Below, piece by piece: positions 1 through 8,400 of a DNA stretch of 64,000 bases; the first letter of the stretch is position 1, and the number at the start of each line of letters is the position of its first letter. Under the pieces are notes generated by a model, which was given only the letters and a program-made list of their open reading frames with translations, had not been told where the DNA came from and searched no databases. The translations under genes and the position numbers were made by a program. Source of the stretch: Streptomyces sp. CB02980. Lineage in GTDB: Bacteria > Actinomycetota > Actinomycetes > Streptomycetales > Streptomycetaceae. The DNA lies in contig NZ_JACSCH020000008.1 of assembly GCF_014451325.2 (NCBI RefSeq), forward strand, positions 248,001 to 312,000, written 5' to 3'.

Positions 1-38
1 GCAGCCCGCGCTTCCGCAGTGATCGCCGTACGAGAAGG

Positions 39-437
39 ATGACGACGCACATGACGATCGAATGGCGTTACACCGTCCAGCAGGACCTGGGCGTACTGTC
101 CCTGGCCGGGTTCCTCGGAGCCGACGCCGTGGGGCGGTTCACCGGGGCCGTGGGGTGGGCGGTGGCGCGGGGCACGGGGCCGGTCGTCCTGGACCTGACC
201 CGGCTGCGGGGCTGGTCGGTCGGCGGGCAGCTCGCCGTCGCGGAGGCGGCGCTCCGGCTGCGGGCGGCGGGCCGCGCCCTCGAACTGGCCGCGATCCCCG
301 CCGACGGCTCCCTCGTCCCGGCGGGCGAGGGCCCTCCGGTCCCGGTCCACCGCGACCTGGCCGCGGCGCTCGCCGCACACTGCGACGCGGGCGCGGAACA
401 GCGGGCCTGGCGCAGCGACGCCTGGCCGACCACCTGA
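39..437 (+). CDS. STAS-domain anti-sigma-factor-antagonist-like protein
   Basis: A 132-residue protein with the fold signature of a single STAS domain: an N-terminal beta strand pair (residues about 6-25), then GTGPVVLDLTRLRGWSVGGQ (about 45-64), which is the usual strand-loop-helix around the phospho-acceptor position of anti-anti-sigma factors. A clear acceptor serine followed by the normal hydrophobic pattern is only partly conserved (S60 in GWSVGG), so regulation by phosphorylation is an inference. The first ATG is at 39, but a GAGAAGG box at 32-38 would touch it, so the in-frame ATG at 51 (MTIEWRY) is a good alternative. No anti-sigma kinase gene is visible next to it in the window; the upstream context is cut off at the edge. 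Confidence 0.7.
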   Translation: MTTHMTIEWRYTVQQDLGVLSLAGFLGADAVGRFTGAVGWAVARGTGPVVLDLTRLRGWSVGGQLAVAEAALRLRAAGRALELAAIPADGSLVPAGEGPPVPVHRDLAAALAAHCDAGAEQRAWRSDAWPTT

Positions 438-631
438 TCGCCCGCCGGCGCCAGTACCGCTCACATACCGCCCACGTACGGTCCGTGCACCGCCCAAGTG
501 CCGGATCGTCCTGGCAGGTTCCGGCCATGATCGGCCGCTGACCCGTCCCCGGTGCGATTCCGTCCCGGCAGGCGCGAGGATGGGGGCATGCTGCAGAGTG
601 CCGGGTCGATGCGACGCGCGGGGTGGGTGCG

Positions 632-979
632 ATGAGTACGCCGCTCTACCAATTGAAGGCCGAGTTCTTCAAGACACTGGGACACCCCGTCCGCATCCGC
701 GTCCTGGAGCTGCTGAGCGAGCGCGAGCACGGGGTCGCCGAGATGCTCCGCGACACCGGAGTCGAACCGGCGTACCTCTCCCAGCAGTTGGCGGTCCTGC
801 GCCGGGCGAACATGGTCGTCGCCCGGCGCGAAGGCACGGCCGTGTACTACGCGCTGACGAGTCCTCAGGTGGCTGACCTGCTGATGACCGCCCGCACGAT
901 CCTCTCCGGCGTCCTCGCGGGCCAGGCGGAACTGCTGGCCGACCTCCGGGCGCCGGTACCCCGGGAGAAGACCCCCTGA
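632..979 (+). CDS. ArsR/SmtB-family winged-helix transcriptional regulator
   Basis: This 115-residue protein is a compact ArsR-type repressor. It opens with KAEFFKTLGHPVRIRVLELL, the classic first two helices, followed by the recognition helix region PAYLSQQLAVLRRANMVVAR and the wing REGTAVYYAL. No cysteine metal-binding motif (such as CxC in the recognition helix) is seen, so it probably senses something other than metals, or is a dimer-only regulator. The ATG at 632 follows a weak GGTGGG; an in-frame GTG at 623 would add three residues. Upstream 438-631 holds no gene. The downstream neighbour is a decayed gene, so its regulon target is not evident. Confidence 0.88.
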   Translation: MSTPLYQLKAEFFKTLGHPVRIRVLELLSEREHGVAEMLRDTGVEPAYLSQQLAVLRRANMVVARREGTAVYYALTSPQVADLLMTARTILSGVLAGQAELLADLRAPVPREKTP

Positions 980-1004
980 GGTGTGCCCCCTTGTGCCGCG
1001 GCCT

Positions 1005-1346
1005 CCCATTACTGGTGCGAGGGGTGGACGCGCTGAGCACGGTGAGCGCGAGATGGTCGCCGCCCGGGCCGTCGGGATCCTCGGCCTCCCCCTGTACGCC
1101 GGCCTGGTGGAGGTGACGTCGTAGCCGAGGGCTGTCAGGAGCGCGGCGAAGGCGCCGTTGAGGTGGAAGCAGTAGCCGCCGCGCCCACGCATGATCCGGG
1201 CCACGGATTCCTCGGCGCCGATGCCCGTCGACGTCGATCATGTTCCCCTCGCTGCCCGGGCGAACGGTCAGCACGGGTCGGGCCCCGCCTCGTCGCCGCG
1301 ATTCTTGGTGGCGGGCCGCCCGCATCTCAGGCAGGCTGAGCAGCAT
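1005..1346 (-). pseudogene. Frameshifted remnant of an arylamine N-acetyltransferase
   Basis: Read on the minus strand, one frame gives EESVARIMRGRGGYCFHLNG followed by AFAALLTALGYDVT, the unmistakable block around the catalytic cysteine (GGYCF) of arylamine N-acetyltransferases. The frame is then lost near 1118-1124 and the family pattern resumes in another frame as LHQAGVQGEAEDPDGPGG and then DHLALTV, which includes the catalytic-histidine region. Upstream of the cysteine block a second frame change near 1215-1225 joins a weak LPEMRAA...EGNMIDVDG segment that resembles the N-terminal helices. The C-terminal two thirds, with the catalytic aspartate, is missing. At least two frameshifts plus truncation make an active enzyme impossible; sequencing error could explain one shift but not the truncation. 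Confidence 0.72.
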
Positions 1347-1728
1347 GTATTCGGTGGTGCAGAACGTGGCGATCGACTGTGCGGATGCCTATGGGATGGC
1401 GCGGTTCTGGAGCGGGGTGACCGGTTGCCCGGTGGACCCGGAGAGCGGACCGGGCGACCCGGAGACCCAGGTGATGCTCAAGGACGGCCCGGTGCTGTAC
1501 TTCAACCAGGTACCGGAACCGAAGACCCTCAAGAACCGCCTCCACCTGTGCCTGCGTCCGACGACCTCGCGCGAGGAGGAGGTCGAGCGCCTCCTGGCCC
1601 TCGGAGCCGCCCTGGCCGGCGACCACCGAAACCCCGACGGCTCGGGCTGGGCGGTCCTCACCGACCCCGAGGGCAACGAATTCTGCGTCCTGCGAAGCGA
1701 CTCCGACCGCGCGAAGACGCCCTGCTGA
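1345..1728 (+). CDS. VOC (glyoxalase/bleomycin-resistance fold) family protein
   Basis: A 127-residue single-module VOC protein, with the beta-alpha-beta-beta-beta halves MYSVVQNVAIDCADAYGMAR and the C-terminal half LHLCLRPTTSREEEVERLLAL ending in WAVLTDPEGNEFCVL, the terminal signature of the family. It matches the common streptomycete group of about 120-130 residues in which the true substrate is unknown. I chose the ATG at 1345 because it starts exactly at the conserved first strand; the open frame extends further upstream without family similarity. The TGA stop lies inside the first unit of a five-copy 19-bp tandem array. Confidence 0.85.
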   Translation: MYSVVQNVAIDCADAYGMARFWSGVTGCPVDPESGPGDPETQVMLKDGPVLYFNQVPEPKTLKNRLHLCLRPTTSREEEVERLLALGAALAGDHRNPDGSGWAVLTDPEGNEFCVLRSDSDRAKTPC

Positions 1729-1819
1729 AACGGGGACGCGTTCCTGAAACGGGGACGCCTTCCAGGAACGGGGACGCGTTCCTGAAACGGGGATGCCTTC
1801 CAGGAACGGAGACACCCGG
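1725..1819. repeat. Five-copy 19-bp tandem array spanning a stop codon
   Basis: Five units at 1725-1743, 1744-1762, 1763-1781, 1782-1800 and 1801-1819 share the core GAACGGGGACGC or close variants and alternate between endings GCGTTC and GCCTTC. The first unit supplies the TGA of the VOC gene. The units are not self-complementary in a way that forms a strong terminator hairpin. Confidence 0.9.
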
Positions 1820-1858
1820 ACGCCCGGTGCGGCGATGTCGCTCCGTCTGGGCGCCCCC

Positions 1859-2389
1859 TCAAGCCTTGCGGTCCGGCTGGATGCCCGCCAGGAGGTTGAA
1901 CGCGCCCGTCAGCAGGTTGAGGGTGACCACGCCGACCACCTCCGCGATCACCCGGTCGCTCCAGCCGTGTGCCCGTACCTCGGCGACGTCCCCGTCCGAC
2001 AGGGACCCCGGTTCGGCCAGGACCCGTAGCGCCAGGCCGATCAGGGCGGCCTCGCGCGGGTCGGTGGACGTGCCCTGGCGGGCCAGTTCGATGTCCGTCT
2101 CGCTCAGGCCCGCCGCGCGACCGGCCGCGCGGTGCGCCTCGGCGCAGGTGCCGCAGCCGATCCACTCCTGGACGGCGAGGGACAGCTTCTCGCTCAGGGC
2201 GCGGGGGATCTTCACCCGCTTCATCGCCCGGGAGAGGTTCAGATAGCCGTCGAGCAGGGCCGGTGAGTGCGCCATCGTCGACACCATCTCACCGACGGAC
2301 CCATGTCGTTGCGCGATGTCGGCCAGCAGCTCGCCCGCCCGGCCCGGTGCCTGCTCGGGGGTGAGCGCGGTCAGTCTTCTCGTGGTCAT
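1859..2389 (-). CDS. Carboxymuconolactone decarboxylase / AhpD-like protein
   Basis: A 176-residue alpha-helical protein of the CMD/AhpD group. The redox motif CGTCAEAH (a CxxC followed three residues on by His) is the hallmark of AhpD-like peroxidase reductases, in which the cysteine pair carries out thiol-disulfide exchange. The surrounding sequence LSEKLSLAVQEWIGCGTC and the second helical repeat with LSDGDVAEVRAHGWSDRVIAEV fit the family. Start: ATG at 2389 with a strong GAGGAGG at 2394-2400, spacing four to five bases. That ribosome binding site is buried in a 15-bp-arm palindrome (2395-2429), so expression is probably controlled at that point. Function in peroxide or alkylhydroperoxide detoxification is inferred from the motif only. 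Confidence 0.88.
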   Translation of the reverse strand: MTTRRLTALTPEQAPGRAGELLADIAQRHGSVGEMVSTMAHSPALLDGYLNLSRAMKRVKIPRALSEKLSLAVQEWIGCGTCAEAHRAAGRAAGLSETDIELARQGTSTDPREAALIGLALRVLAEPGSLSDGDVAEVRAHGWSDRVIAEVVGVVTLNLLTGAFNLLAGIQPDRKA

Positions 2390-2394
2390 CAAGC

Positions 2395-2429
2395 CTCCTC
2401 GTTATACCCGTGGGGGGTATAACGAGGAG
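2395..2429. promoter_or_regulatory. 15-bp-arm palindrome resembling a CsoR-type operator, covering the AhpD-like gene's RBS
   Basis: Perfect arms CTCCTCGTTATACCC (2395-2409) and its complement (2415-2429) flank the 5-bp spacer GTGGG. The core TATACCC...GGGTATA looks like operators of CsoR/CstR-family repressors (A/T step, G/C tract, A/T step). The left arm contains the Shine-Dalgarno of the minus-strand AhpD-like gene, so it could act as an operator in DNA or as a hairpin that hides the RBS in RNA. No CsoR gene is in the window. Confidence 0.6.
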
Positions 2430-2444
2430 TGGAGTCGAGACGTT

Positions 2445-2500
2445 CCCGTCAGCCCGTCAGCCCGTCAGCCCGTCAGCCCGTCAGCCCGTCAGCCCGTCAG
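2445..2500. repeat. Seven-copy 8-bp tandem repeat at the P450 stop codon
   Basis: Seven perfect direct copies of CCCGTCAG (CTGACGGG on the coding strand). The stop codon of the P450 gene (2489-2491) is provided by one of the copies, so the array extends from the last codons into the untranslated region. Confidence 0.95.
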
Positions 2501-3748
2501 CGCCAGGCGCGACGGGCCGTGGAACACCCAGTCCGGCGCGTACTCCACCTCCACCCGCGGACGCGCGCCGGGACGCAGGGCGGGCAGCCGGTCGAGCAGC
2601 ATCCCGAGTCCGATCTCCGCCTCCGCGCGCGCGAGCGCCGCGCCCACGCAGTAGTGGATGCCCAGGCCGAACGCGACGTGCCGGCCGCTGTCCCGGTGGA
2701 TGTCCAGCCTCTCGGGGTCGGGGAAACGCGCCGGATCCCGAAGGGCCGAGCCGAGGACCAGCTGGACGCGGTCGCCCCGCCGGACCGACCGTCCGGCAAG
2801 CGCGGCGTCCCGGTGCGCCCATCGCGTGATCATCTGGACGGGTGGGTCGTGGCGCAGGAACTCGTCCACCGCCTTCGGCAACAGGCCCGGGTCCGCGCGC
2901 AGTTCCTCCGCGACCTCCGGACGCGCGAGCAGCGCGAGCACCGCCTTTCCTATCAGCCCGGTCGTCGTCTCGTGCCCGGCCGTCAGCAGATGTACGCAGG
3001 TCGACGTCAGCGCCGTCGTCTCCAGGGGCGGATCCTCGACCGCGGCCGCCGCGAGCGCGGACAGCAGGTCGCCCCGGTCCTCCGTGCACCGCGCCGCCAG
3101 CTCCTCGCGGAAGTACGCGTCCAGCTCCGCCGCCGCACGGTCGGCCCGTGCGAGCGCGGCCGGTGAACGGTCACCCCTGGTCCCGCCCGCCTGCTGGAGC
3201 GCGAGCGCCTCCGCCCGGAACCACGGCCACCGCCCCGCCTCCACCCCGAGCAGTCCCGCCACGACGAGCAGCGGGAACGGCGCCGCGAAGCCCTCGACCA
3301 GCTCCACCTCGGTCCGCCGCGCCAGGGGCCGTACGAGCTCCTCCGCTATGTCCCGTACGCGCGGCCGCAGAGCCCGTACGGCGGGGGCGGCGAGCGGCGG
3401 GGCCACGTGGGCGCGGAGCCGTGTGTGCCGTGGCGGGTCCAGGAAGACCAGCCAGTTCTCCACGATCCGGCGGAGCGTCACGTACCCCTCGGGGATCGGT
3501 ACCGCACCACCCGTCGACGGGGACGCCCGCCCGAAACCCCGGTCGGTGAGGACCCGCGCCACCTCTGCGTGGCCGAACAGGTACCAGGTCGTCGGCCCCG
3601 TCCGGCCCTCGGCGCGTGACGGGCGTACGGCGTGCACCGGGTCCGTCTCGCGGTAGTGGCGGTAGACGGGGTAGGGGTCGGCCAGATCGAGCCGCGCCGG
3701 GTCGAACGGCTCCGCGCGGCCGCCCCTCGACGCCCGGGGCGCGTTCAT
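2489..3748 (-). CDS. staP: Cytochrome P450, chromopyrrolate-oxidising type (StaP/RebP homologue)
   Basis: A 419-residue soluble P450. It has the I-helix motif AGHETTT (about residue 245), the K-helix ExxR as EFLR, and the heme loop FGLGIHYCVGAALARAEAEI with the axial cysteine. Blocks VENWLVFLDPPRHT, LVEGFAAPFPLL, CVHLLTAGHETTT, VTLRRIVENW and the C-terminal VEYAPDWVFHGPSRL follow StaP, the enzyme that forms the aryl-aryl bond and drives oxidative decarboxylation of chromopyrrolic acid to the indolocarbazole ring. Start ATG at 3748 overlaps the stop of the StaC/RebC-like gene by four bases (ATGA), so the two are translationally coupled, as expected because StaP and StaC act together. It is the last gene of the operon. 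Ferredoxin partners are not in the window. Confidence 0.93.
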   Translation of the reverse strand: MNAPRASRGGRAEPFDPARLDLADPYPVYRHYRETDPVHAVRPSRAEGRTGPTTWYLFGHAEVARVLTDRGFGRASPSTGGAVPIPEGYVTLRRIVENWLVFLDPPRHTRLRAHVAPPLAAPAVRALRPRVRDIAEELVRPLARRTEVELVEGFAAPFPLLVVAGLLGVEAGRWPWFRAEALALQQAGGTRGDRSPAALARADRAAAELDAYFREELAARCTEDRGDLLSALAAAAVEDPPLETTALTSTCVHLLTAGHETTTGLIGKAVLALLARPEVAEELRADPGLLPKAVDEFLRHDPPVQMITRWAHRDAALAGRSVRRGDRVQLVLGSALRDPARFPDPERLDIHRDSGRHVAFGLGIHYCVGAALARAEAEIGLGMLLDRLPALRPGARPRVEVEYAPDWVFHGPSRLALTG

Positions 3749-5442
3749 CCGCCCGCCCCGCCGACTCCGCCTGCCCCGCCGACTCCGCCCGCTCCGTCCG
3801 CCCCGAGGCCGGAGCCGGCGCGGGCCGTCCCCGCTCCTCGTACCAGATCCGCCAGCCGCCCCGGGTCCGCCGGTGGGGCGGTCCCTCGCCAGGCCACATG
3901 ACCGTCCGGCCGTACGAGCACGAGCGGCCGCCCGTACCGCCTCGCCACCTCCTCGTCCTCGCGGCGCACCACCCGCAGCGGGACCCGGCGGTCGGCGAAG
4001 GCGCGGACCAGGCCCTCCGGGTCGCCCGGGCCGAGCGAGAGGAGGACGAACCCCGGGCCGAAGAGGTCGAGCGTCGACCGGCCGGGCCCCAGCCACACGT
4101 GCGGAGCCCGGGCCCCGGGCACGGCCGTCCGGTTCCACCAGGGATCGATGCCCGATGCGGAGGTGCCCATCGCCTCCGCCTCCGCCTCCGACTTCTCGTC
4201 CGGCACCAGCTTCTCCTCCGCGACCACCGGCGACGCGTAGCGGTGCGCGAAGTGGGCGTCGGGTGCGTCGAATTCACGTATCGGATCGGACGCCGCGATC
4301 TCCCGGCCGAGCGCGGCCCGTGCCCGCTCCCCGTCGGCCGTCGCGTCGCACAGCGCGGCGGAGAGACGCCGGTCGAGGGTCCGCCGCAGGTTGCGGTGGC
4401 TCTCCTCCAGGCTGCGCAGTGCCACCGGCCGCCGCTCGCTCTCGTACGAGTCGAGCAGACCGGGCCCGGCCCAACCCGCGAGCTCCGCCGTCAGCTTCCA
4501 GCCCAGGTCCGCCGCGTCACCCACGCCCGTGGCGAGCCCGAACCCGCCCGAGGGCGACAGCGTGTGCGCCGCGTCCCCCGCGAGCAGGACCCGCCCGGCG
4601 CGGTACCGCGACGCCACCCGGTGGGTCAGGTGCCAGGTGCAGTCCGACACCACCTCGACCGGCACGTCCGGGGCGACGGCCCGCCGGACGGCCTTCACCG
4701 CGTCGGCGGGACCGGCCGGACAGGTCAGCCGGTACAGGTCCCGCCCGTCGACCGCCCTCAACGGGTAGCGCATACCGCCCGGTTCGGTCACGAAGTAGAC
4801 CAGGGCCGTGCGCCTGCCGAGGAGGGCGCCGAGCCCGGGGGCCCGGAAGAGGATGTTGCGCAGGACGCGGGTCCGGTGCCGCTCGGGCGCGTCGATCCCG
4901 CACGCCTTCCGCACCAGGGACGAGGCCCCGTCGCAGCCCACCAGGAACCGGGCGTGCACCGTCGTCCGTACCCCCGCCCCGTCCACGAGCCCGGCGCTCA
5001 CCCGGTCCGGGAGCCGGGTGAACCCAAGGAGTCGGGTACCGAGCCGCACCGGCCCCGCCGGGTGGACGCCGAGCCGGGCGGTGAGCAGCGGCGCGAGCCA
5101 GTGCTGCGGGCAGATCGCCTCGGGTTCCGGGGTGTACGGGGGCGGCGGCCGCTCCCCGGCCGTGCCGAGGCTCAGCCGGTGCAGCTCATGGCCTCCGACG
5201 GCGGTCACCCAGGCGATGTCCAGGGTGTGGTCGGCCGGCCAGCCCGCACCCCGGATCGCGTCGGCGACGCCCCAGCGGCGGAACGCCTCCATCGCCCGGG
5301 GCCCGACGGTCGAGACCTTGGGGTGGGTGACCTGCCCGTTCCCCGCCTCCGCGAGCACGAAGTCCACGCCCCGGCGGGTCAGATCGAGTGCGAGCGCGAG
5401 CCCGACGGGCCCGCCGCCCACGATCAACACATCTGTCTCCAC
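3745..5442 (-). CDS. staC: FAD-dependent monooxygenase of the StaC/RebC type
   Basis: A 565-residue class A flavoprotein monooxygenase: N-terminal Rossmann motif LIVGGGPVGLALALDL, DG motif FLVGCDGASSLVRK, and GD motif VLLAGDAAHTLSPSGGFG. Long stretches match the RebC pattern (AMEAFRRWGVADAIRGAGWP, PEAICPQHWLAPLL, GIDAPERHRTRVLRNILFRA, SYESERRPVA). These enzymes act on the reactive intermediate released by the P450 and set the oxidation state of the pyrrole carbon: K252c for StaC, arcyriaflavin for RebC. Which of the two applies cannot be read without an alignment at the discriminating active-site positions. GTG start at 5442, three bases after the synthase stop. The C-terminus has a Gly-Ala-Val low-complexity tail (about 20 residues) encoded by short DNA repeats. 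Confidence 0.92.
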   Translation of the reverse strand: METDVLIVGGGPVGLALALDLTRRGVDFVLAEAGNGQVTHPKVSTVGPRAMEAFRRWGVADAIRGAGWPADHTLDIAWVTAVGGHELHRLSLGTAGERPPPPYTPEPEAICPQHWLAPLLTARLGVHPAGPVRLGTRLLGFTRLPDRVSAGLVDGAGVRTTVHARFLVGCDGASSLVRKACGIDAPERHRTRVLRNILFRAPGLGALLGRRTALVYFVTEPGGMRYPLRAVDGRDLYRLTCPAGPADAVKAVRRAVAPDVPVEVVSDCTWHLTHRVASRYRAGRVLLAGDAAHTLSPSGGFGLATGVGDAADLGWKLTAELAGWAGPGLLDSYESERRPVALRSLEESHRNLRRTLDRRLSAALCDATADGERARAALGREIAASDPIREFDAPDAHFAHRYASPVVAEEKLVPDEKSEAEAEAMGTSASGIDPWWNRTAVPGARAPHVWLGPGRSTLDLFGPGFVLLSLGPGDPEGLVRAFADRRVPLRVVRREDEEVARRYGRPLVLVRPDGHVAWRGTAPPADPGRLADLVRGAGTARAGSGLGADGAGGVGGAGGVGGAGG

Positions 5443-5445
5443 GAC

Positions 5446-8400
5446 TCAGTTGCTCCCCTCGCCCCGAAATCCCTCGCCCCGAAAACCCTCGCCCCGAAAA
5501 CCCTCGCCCCGAAATCCCTCGCCCCGAAATCCCTCGTGCTGGTGCCCCTCGTGCGCGAAGCGCTCCGCATACCAGGCCATCAGCTCCGGCACCCGGTCCG
5601 GCACGCCCTCGCACTCCCGGGCCATCGCCGCGAGGTGCCGGAACCGCATCGCGAACCCGCGCCGCGCCACATCGGGGCGCGCGATGTACGCCGGCGGCTC
5701 CTCCAGTTCGAACGAGGGGCCGGCCGTCCGCCCACGCCACCCCGACTCCAGTGGCATCAGCTGCTCGGCGAGCGGGCGCATCATCCCCGTCATCACGTCG
5801 ATGGCGGCGTTCATCAGCTTCGAGCGGCGCAGACTCGCGTCCGGGCTCTCCCCGAAGTGCTGGACGATCAGCTGGAGCATCATGAAGTAACAGCGGTTGA
5901 ACAGACGCATCACCTGCCGCGCGTGCGGATCGCTCACCGCCGCCCGTCCGGGGTGCCCGGGATCGAGCGTCGGATTGCGCAGCGAGGGGTACGCGGGGTG
6001 CCACGGCGTCCCCTCCCCGTGCGGGCCGTCGGCGCGCTCCGTCATCAGCAGCTCCGCGAGCCGCACGAAGGTGTCGTGATGGGACTCCGAGCCCTCCTTC
6101 TCGGTGTCCAGGACGCCGCCCTCGCCCTGCTCGGTGACGAAGTCCACGGCGAACAGCGCGCTCGACAGGTCGTCCACCTCCAACTGGTAGTCGGGGTGGA
6201 CGGCGTTGACCGTCTCGCCGATGAAGAGGTGGTGCTCGCCCCCGCCCCGCCCCCGGTCGACCATGAAGAGGTCCGGGACGCGCGTCAGGCCCTCACGGAT
6301 GCCCGCGTACAACTCGCTCGGCGAACCGAACGGGTTGGGCCCGTCCATCGCCCCCGTGCCGCCCGCGAGCCGCTCGGGCCGCTCGATGGCGATGAACCGC
6401 TGGAGACTTCCCAGGTGCAGCGGCTCCAGGGCGAAGTCGAGCGGCAGCGGCAGCCGGCCCGGCGTACCGAAGTCGATCTCCGGGACGTGGAAGGGCTCGC
6501 CCATCGCCATCAGGATGTTGTTGACGACCAGGAAGTGCATCATCTCCTCGCGGGCCACGTCGAAGAGACTGTCCCGCACTCCCTTGGCCAGGGTCTCCCC
6601 GCCGTCGCCGCAGGCCAGCCGGAGCTGACGCGGTGTCCACACCCCACTGCGCACGTACTCGAACCCGGTGCCGTGGGTGGGGACCGAGTAGCCCGCGTAC
6701 AGGTACTGCAGGGAACTGGCGAGCTCCACCGCCACCGCCTGCCACAGTGCCGACCGCAGTTGCGCCCGTGTGGTGATCTGCGGATACGCGCGGACCGGCG
6801 AGGGCACGGTTGCCGGTGGGACCGCCGCCGCCGTGCTCTGCGCCCTCAGGTACTTGAGCAGCAGCCGCGCCTTCGGCAGGGACAGATCGCGGGTCGGCGG
6901 CATGTAGTACGTCCTGTCCTTGTTCGCCGGATCGCACATCTGCCAGATGAGCTTCGCGTAGGTCTCGACCTTGCAGCGCTCCGCGAGGCTGAACACCTCG
7001 TCGCGCATGAACGGGAACAGCTGCTCGTAGTACGCGAACACCTCGCGGTGCAGCAGCTCGAAGGTCACGTCCTGCTGGAGCACGGCGTCCAGCGGCCAGT
7101 CGTCCGGCAGCACCCGCACCGCGGCAGAGCCGGCCCACGGCCAGAAGTCCAGGGCGTCGTCGTGGTCGTAGCAGGCTTCGGCCGAGCCGGGCGCCGCCGG
7201 GTCGGTGGGCGGTTGTTCCGCGGGCTCCGCGGCGAGGAGCAGCCGCGCCGTACCGGCCCGCGCGCCGGAGACCGTGAACCAGCCGCGTCCGCACGCGTCC
7301 GTGGCGAGGCGGCAGCTCGCACCCTCCGCCGTTTCCGGAGGGTCCGTCGTGGGCTTCTCGCCGGCGGTACGGCCGGACCGGATCCGTACGATCTCCACGT
7401 CCCCGCACCGGGCGTACGGCCCCGAGGCCGCCGGGTCGAGCGGCAGGGCCCGCGGGTTGGGGTACTGGCGGACCACGACCGTGTCGAGGGGCGCCGGGCG
7501 GCCCCGCAGAAACGTCCGCACCGGCACCTCGACGGCGTGCTCTTCGCCCCGCTCGGGGTCCGGGTGCTCCAGGATCAGACATGCCTCGTCGGTCAGGACC
7601 ACCTCCTCGCGCTCCCGCAGCAACACCGCGCGCGGGGTCCCGCCGCCGTCAGCCCGCACCAGGACGAGCCCCTCCGCCTCCGCGTGCTCGACGGCCTCCG
7701 GTGAGGCCGCCGGAACGGTCACCACGGAACCGCCCTCGGGCGCGCCCCCGGGCAGGAGGGCGACCAGCCGGTCGGAGTGCGCCGTCCTCAGCTCGACGGC
7801 GCCCCCGTGTCGCACGGCAGCACGGCCGGCGGAGTCGTGAGTCCGCTTCTCGAAAGGCCGGTTGAAGGAGACTCCCGCCGGGGAGATCCGTACGGTGCAC
7901 GGCGCCGGTACGCCGTCCTCGTGGCTCCTGTGCGGGACGAGCAGCCGGCCCGCCGGGTACGTGCGCGGCTCGTCCGGATGCCAGGGCGCGACCGTGCCCC
8001 GCAGCCGCCACCGCCCCGGAGCGCCCCCGGTCTCCAAGTCTCGTTCCGAGGCGCCCTGTTCGAGGGTGAACTGGACGAGGATTCCGCCGCCGTCCCGTGC
8101 CTCGGCGGCGGCCTTGAGGGCCCGTACGGCGGGGGAGTCCGCCGACCCGTTCGGCCAGTCGAGTCCCTCCCCCGCCGCGATCGCGAACTGGTGGAGGGTG
8201 CGGCGCACCGGCGCGAAGCCGTGCCACCGGGGCGGCATGAAACCGGTCACCTCGCCGACGCACAGATAGCCCGCGTCGTGCGACCGTCCGTCACGCCCGA
8301 AGGCGAACTGGCCGCCCATCAGCGTCGTCGTCCACGCGGACGCGGGGTCGACGTCGAAGACCCTGGCCCGGTTCACCGTGGTGCCCAGGTACGGGTTGTA

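Noticed and set aside
1725..1819. The 19-bp array considered as a CRISPR or terminator
   Set aside because: Units are directly adjacent with no spacers, and they are not self-complementary.
2445..2500. 8-bp array considered as a phase-variation switch
   Set aside because: It lies at and after the stop codon, so copy changes would hardly alter the protein.
3616..7704. Very long plus-strand open frame (1362 codons) opposite the bisindole operon
   Set aside because: Arg/Pro/His/Gly-rich composition without domain signatures; it is the antisense shadow of the StaC- and StaD-like genes at high GC.
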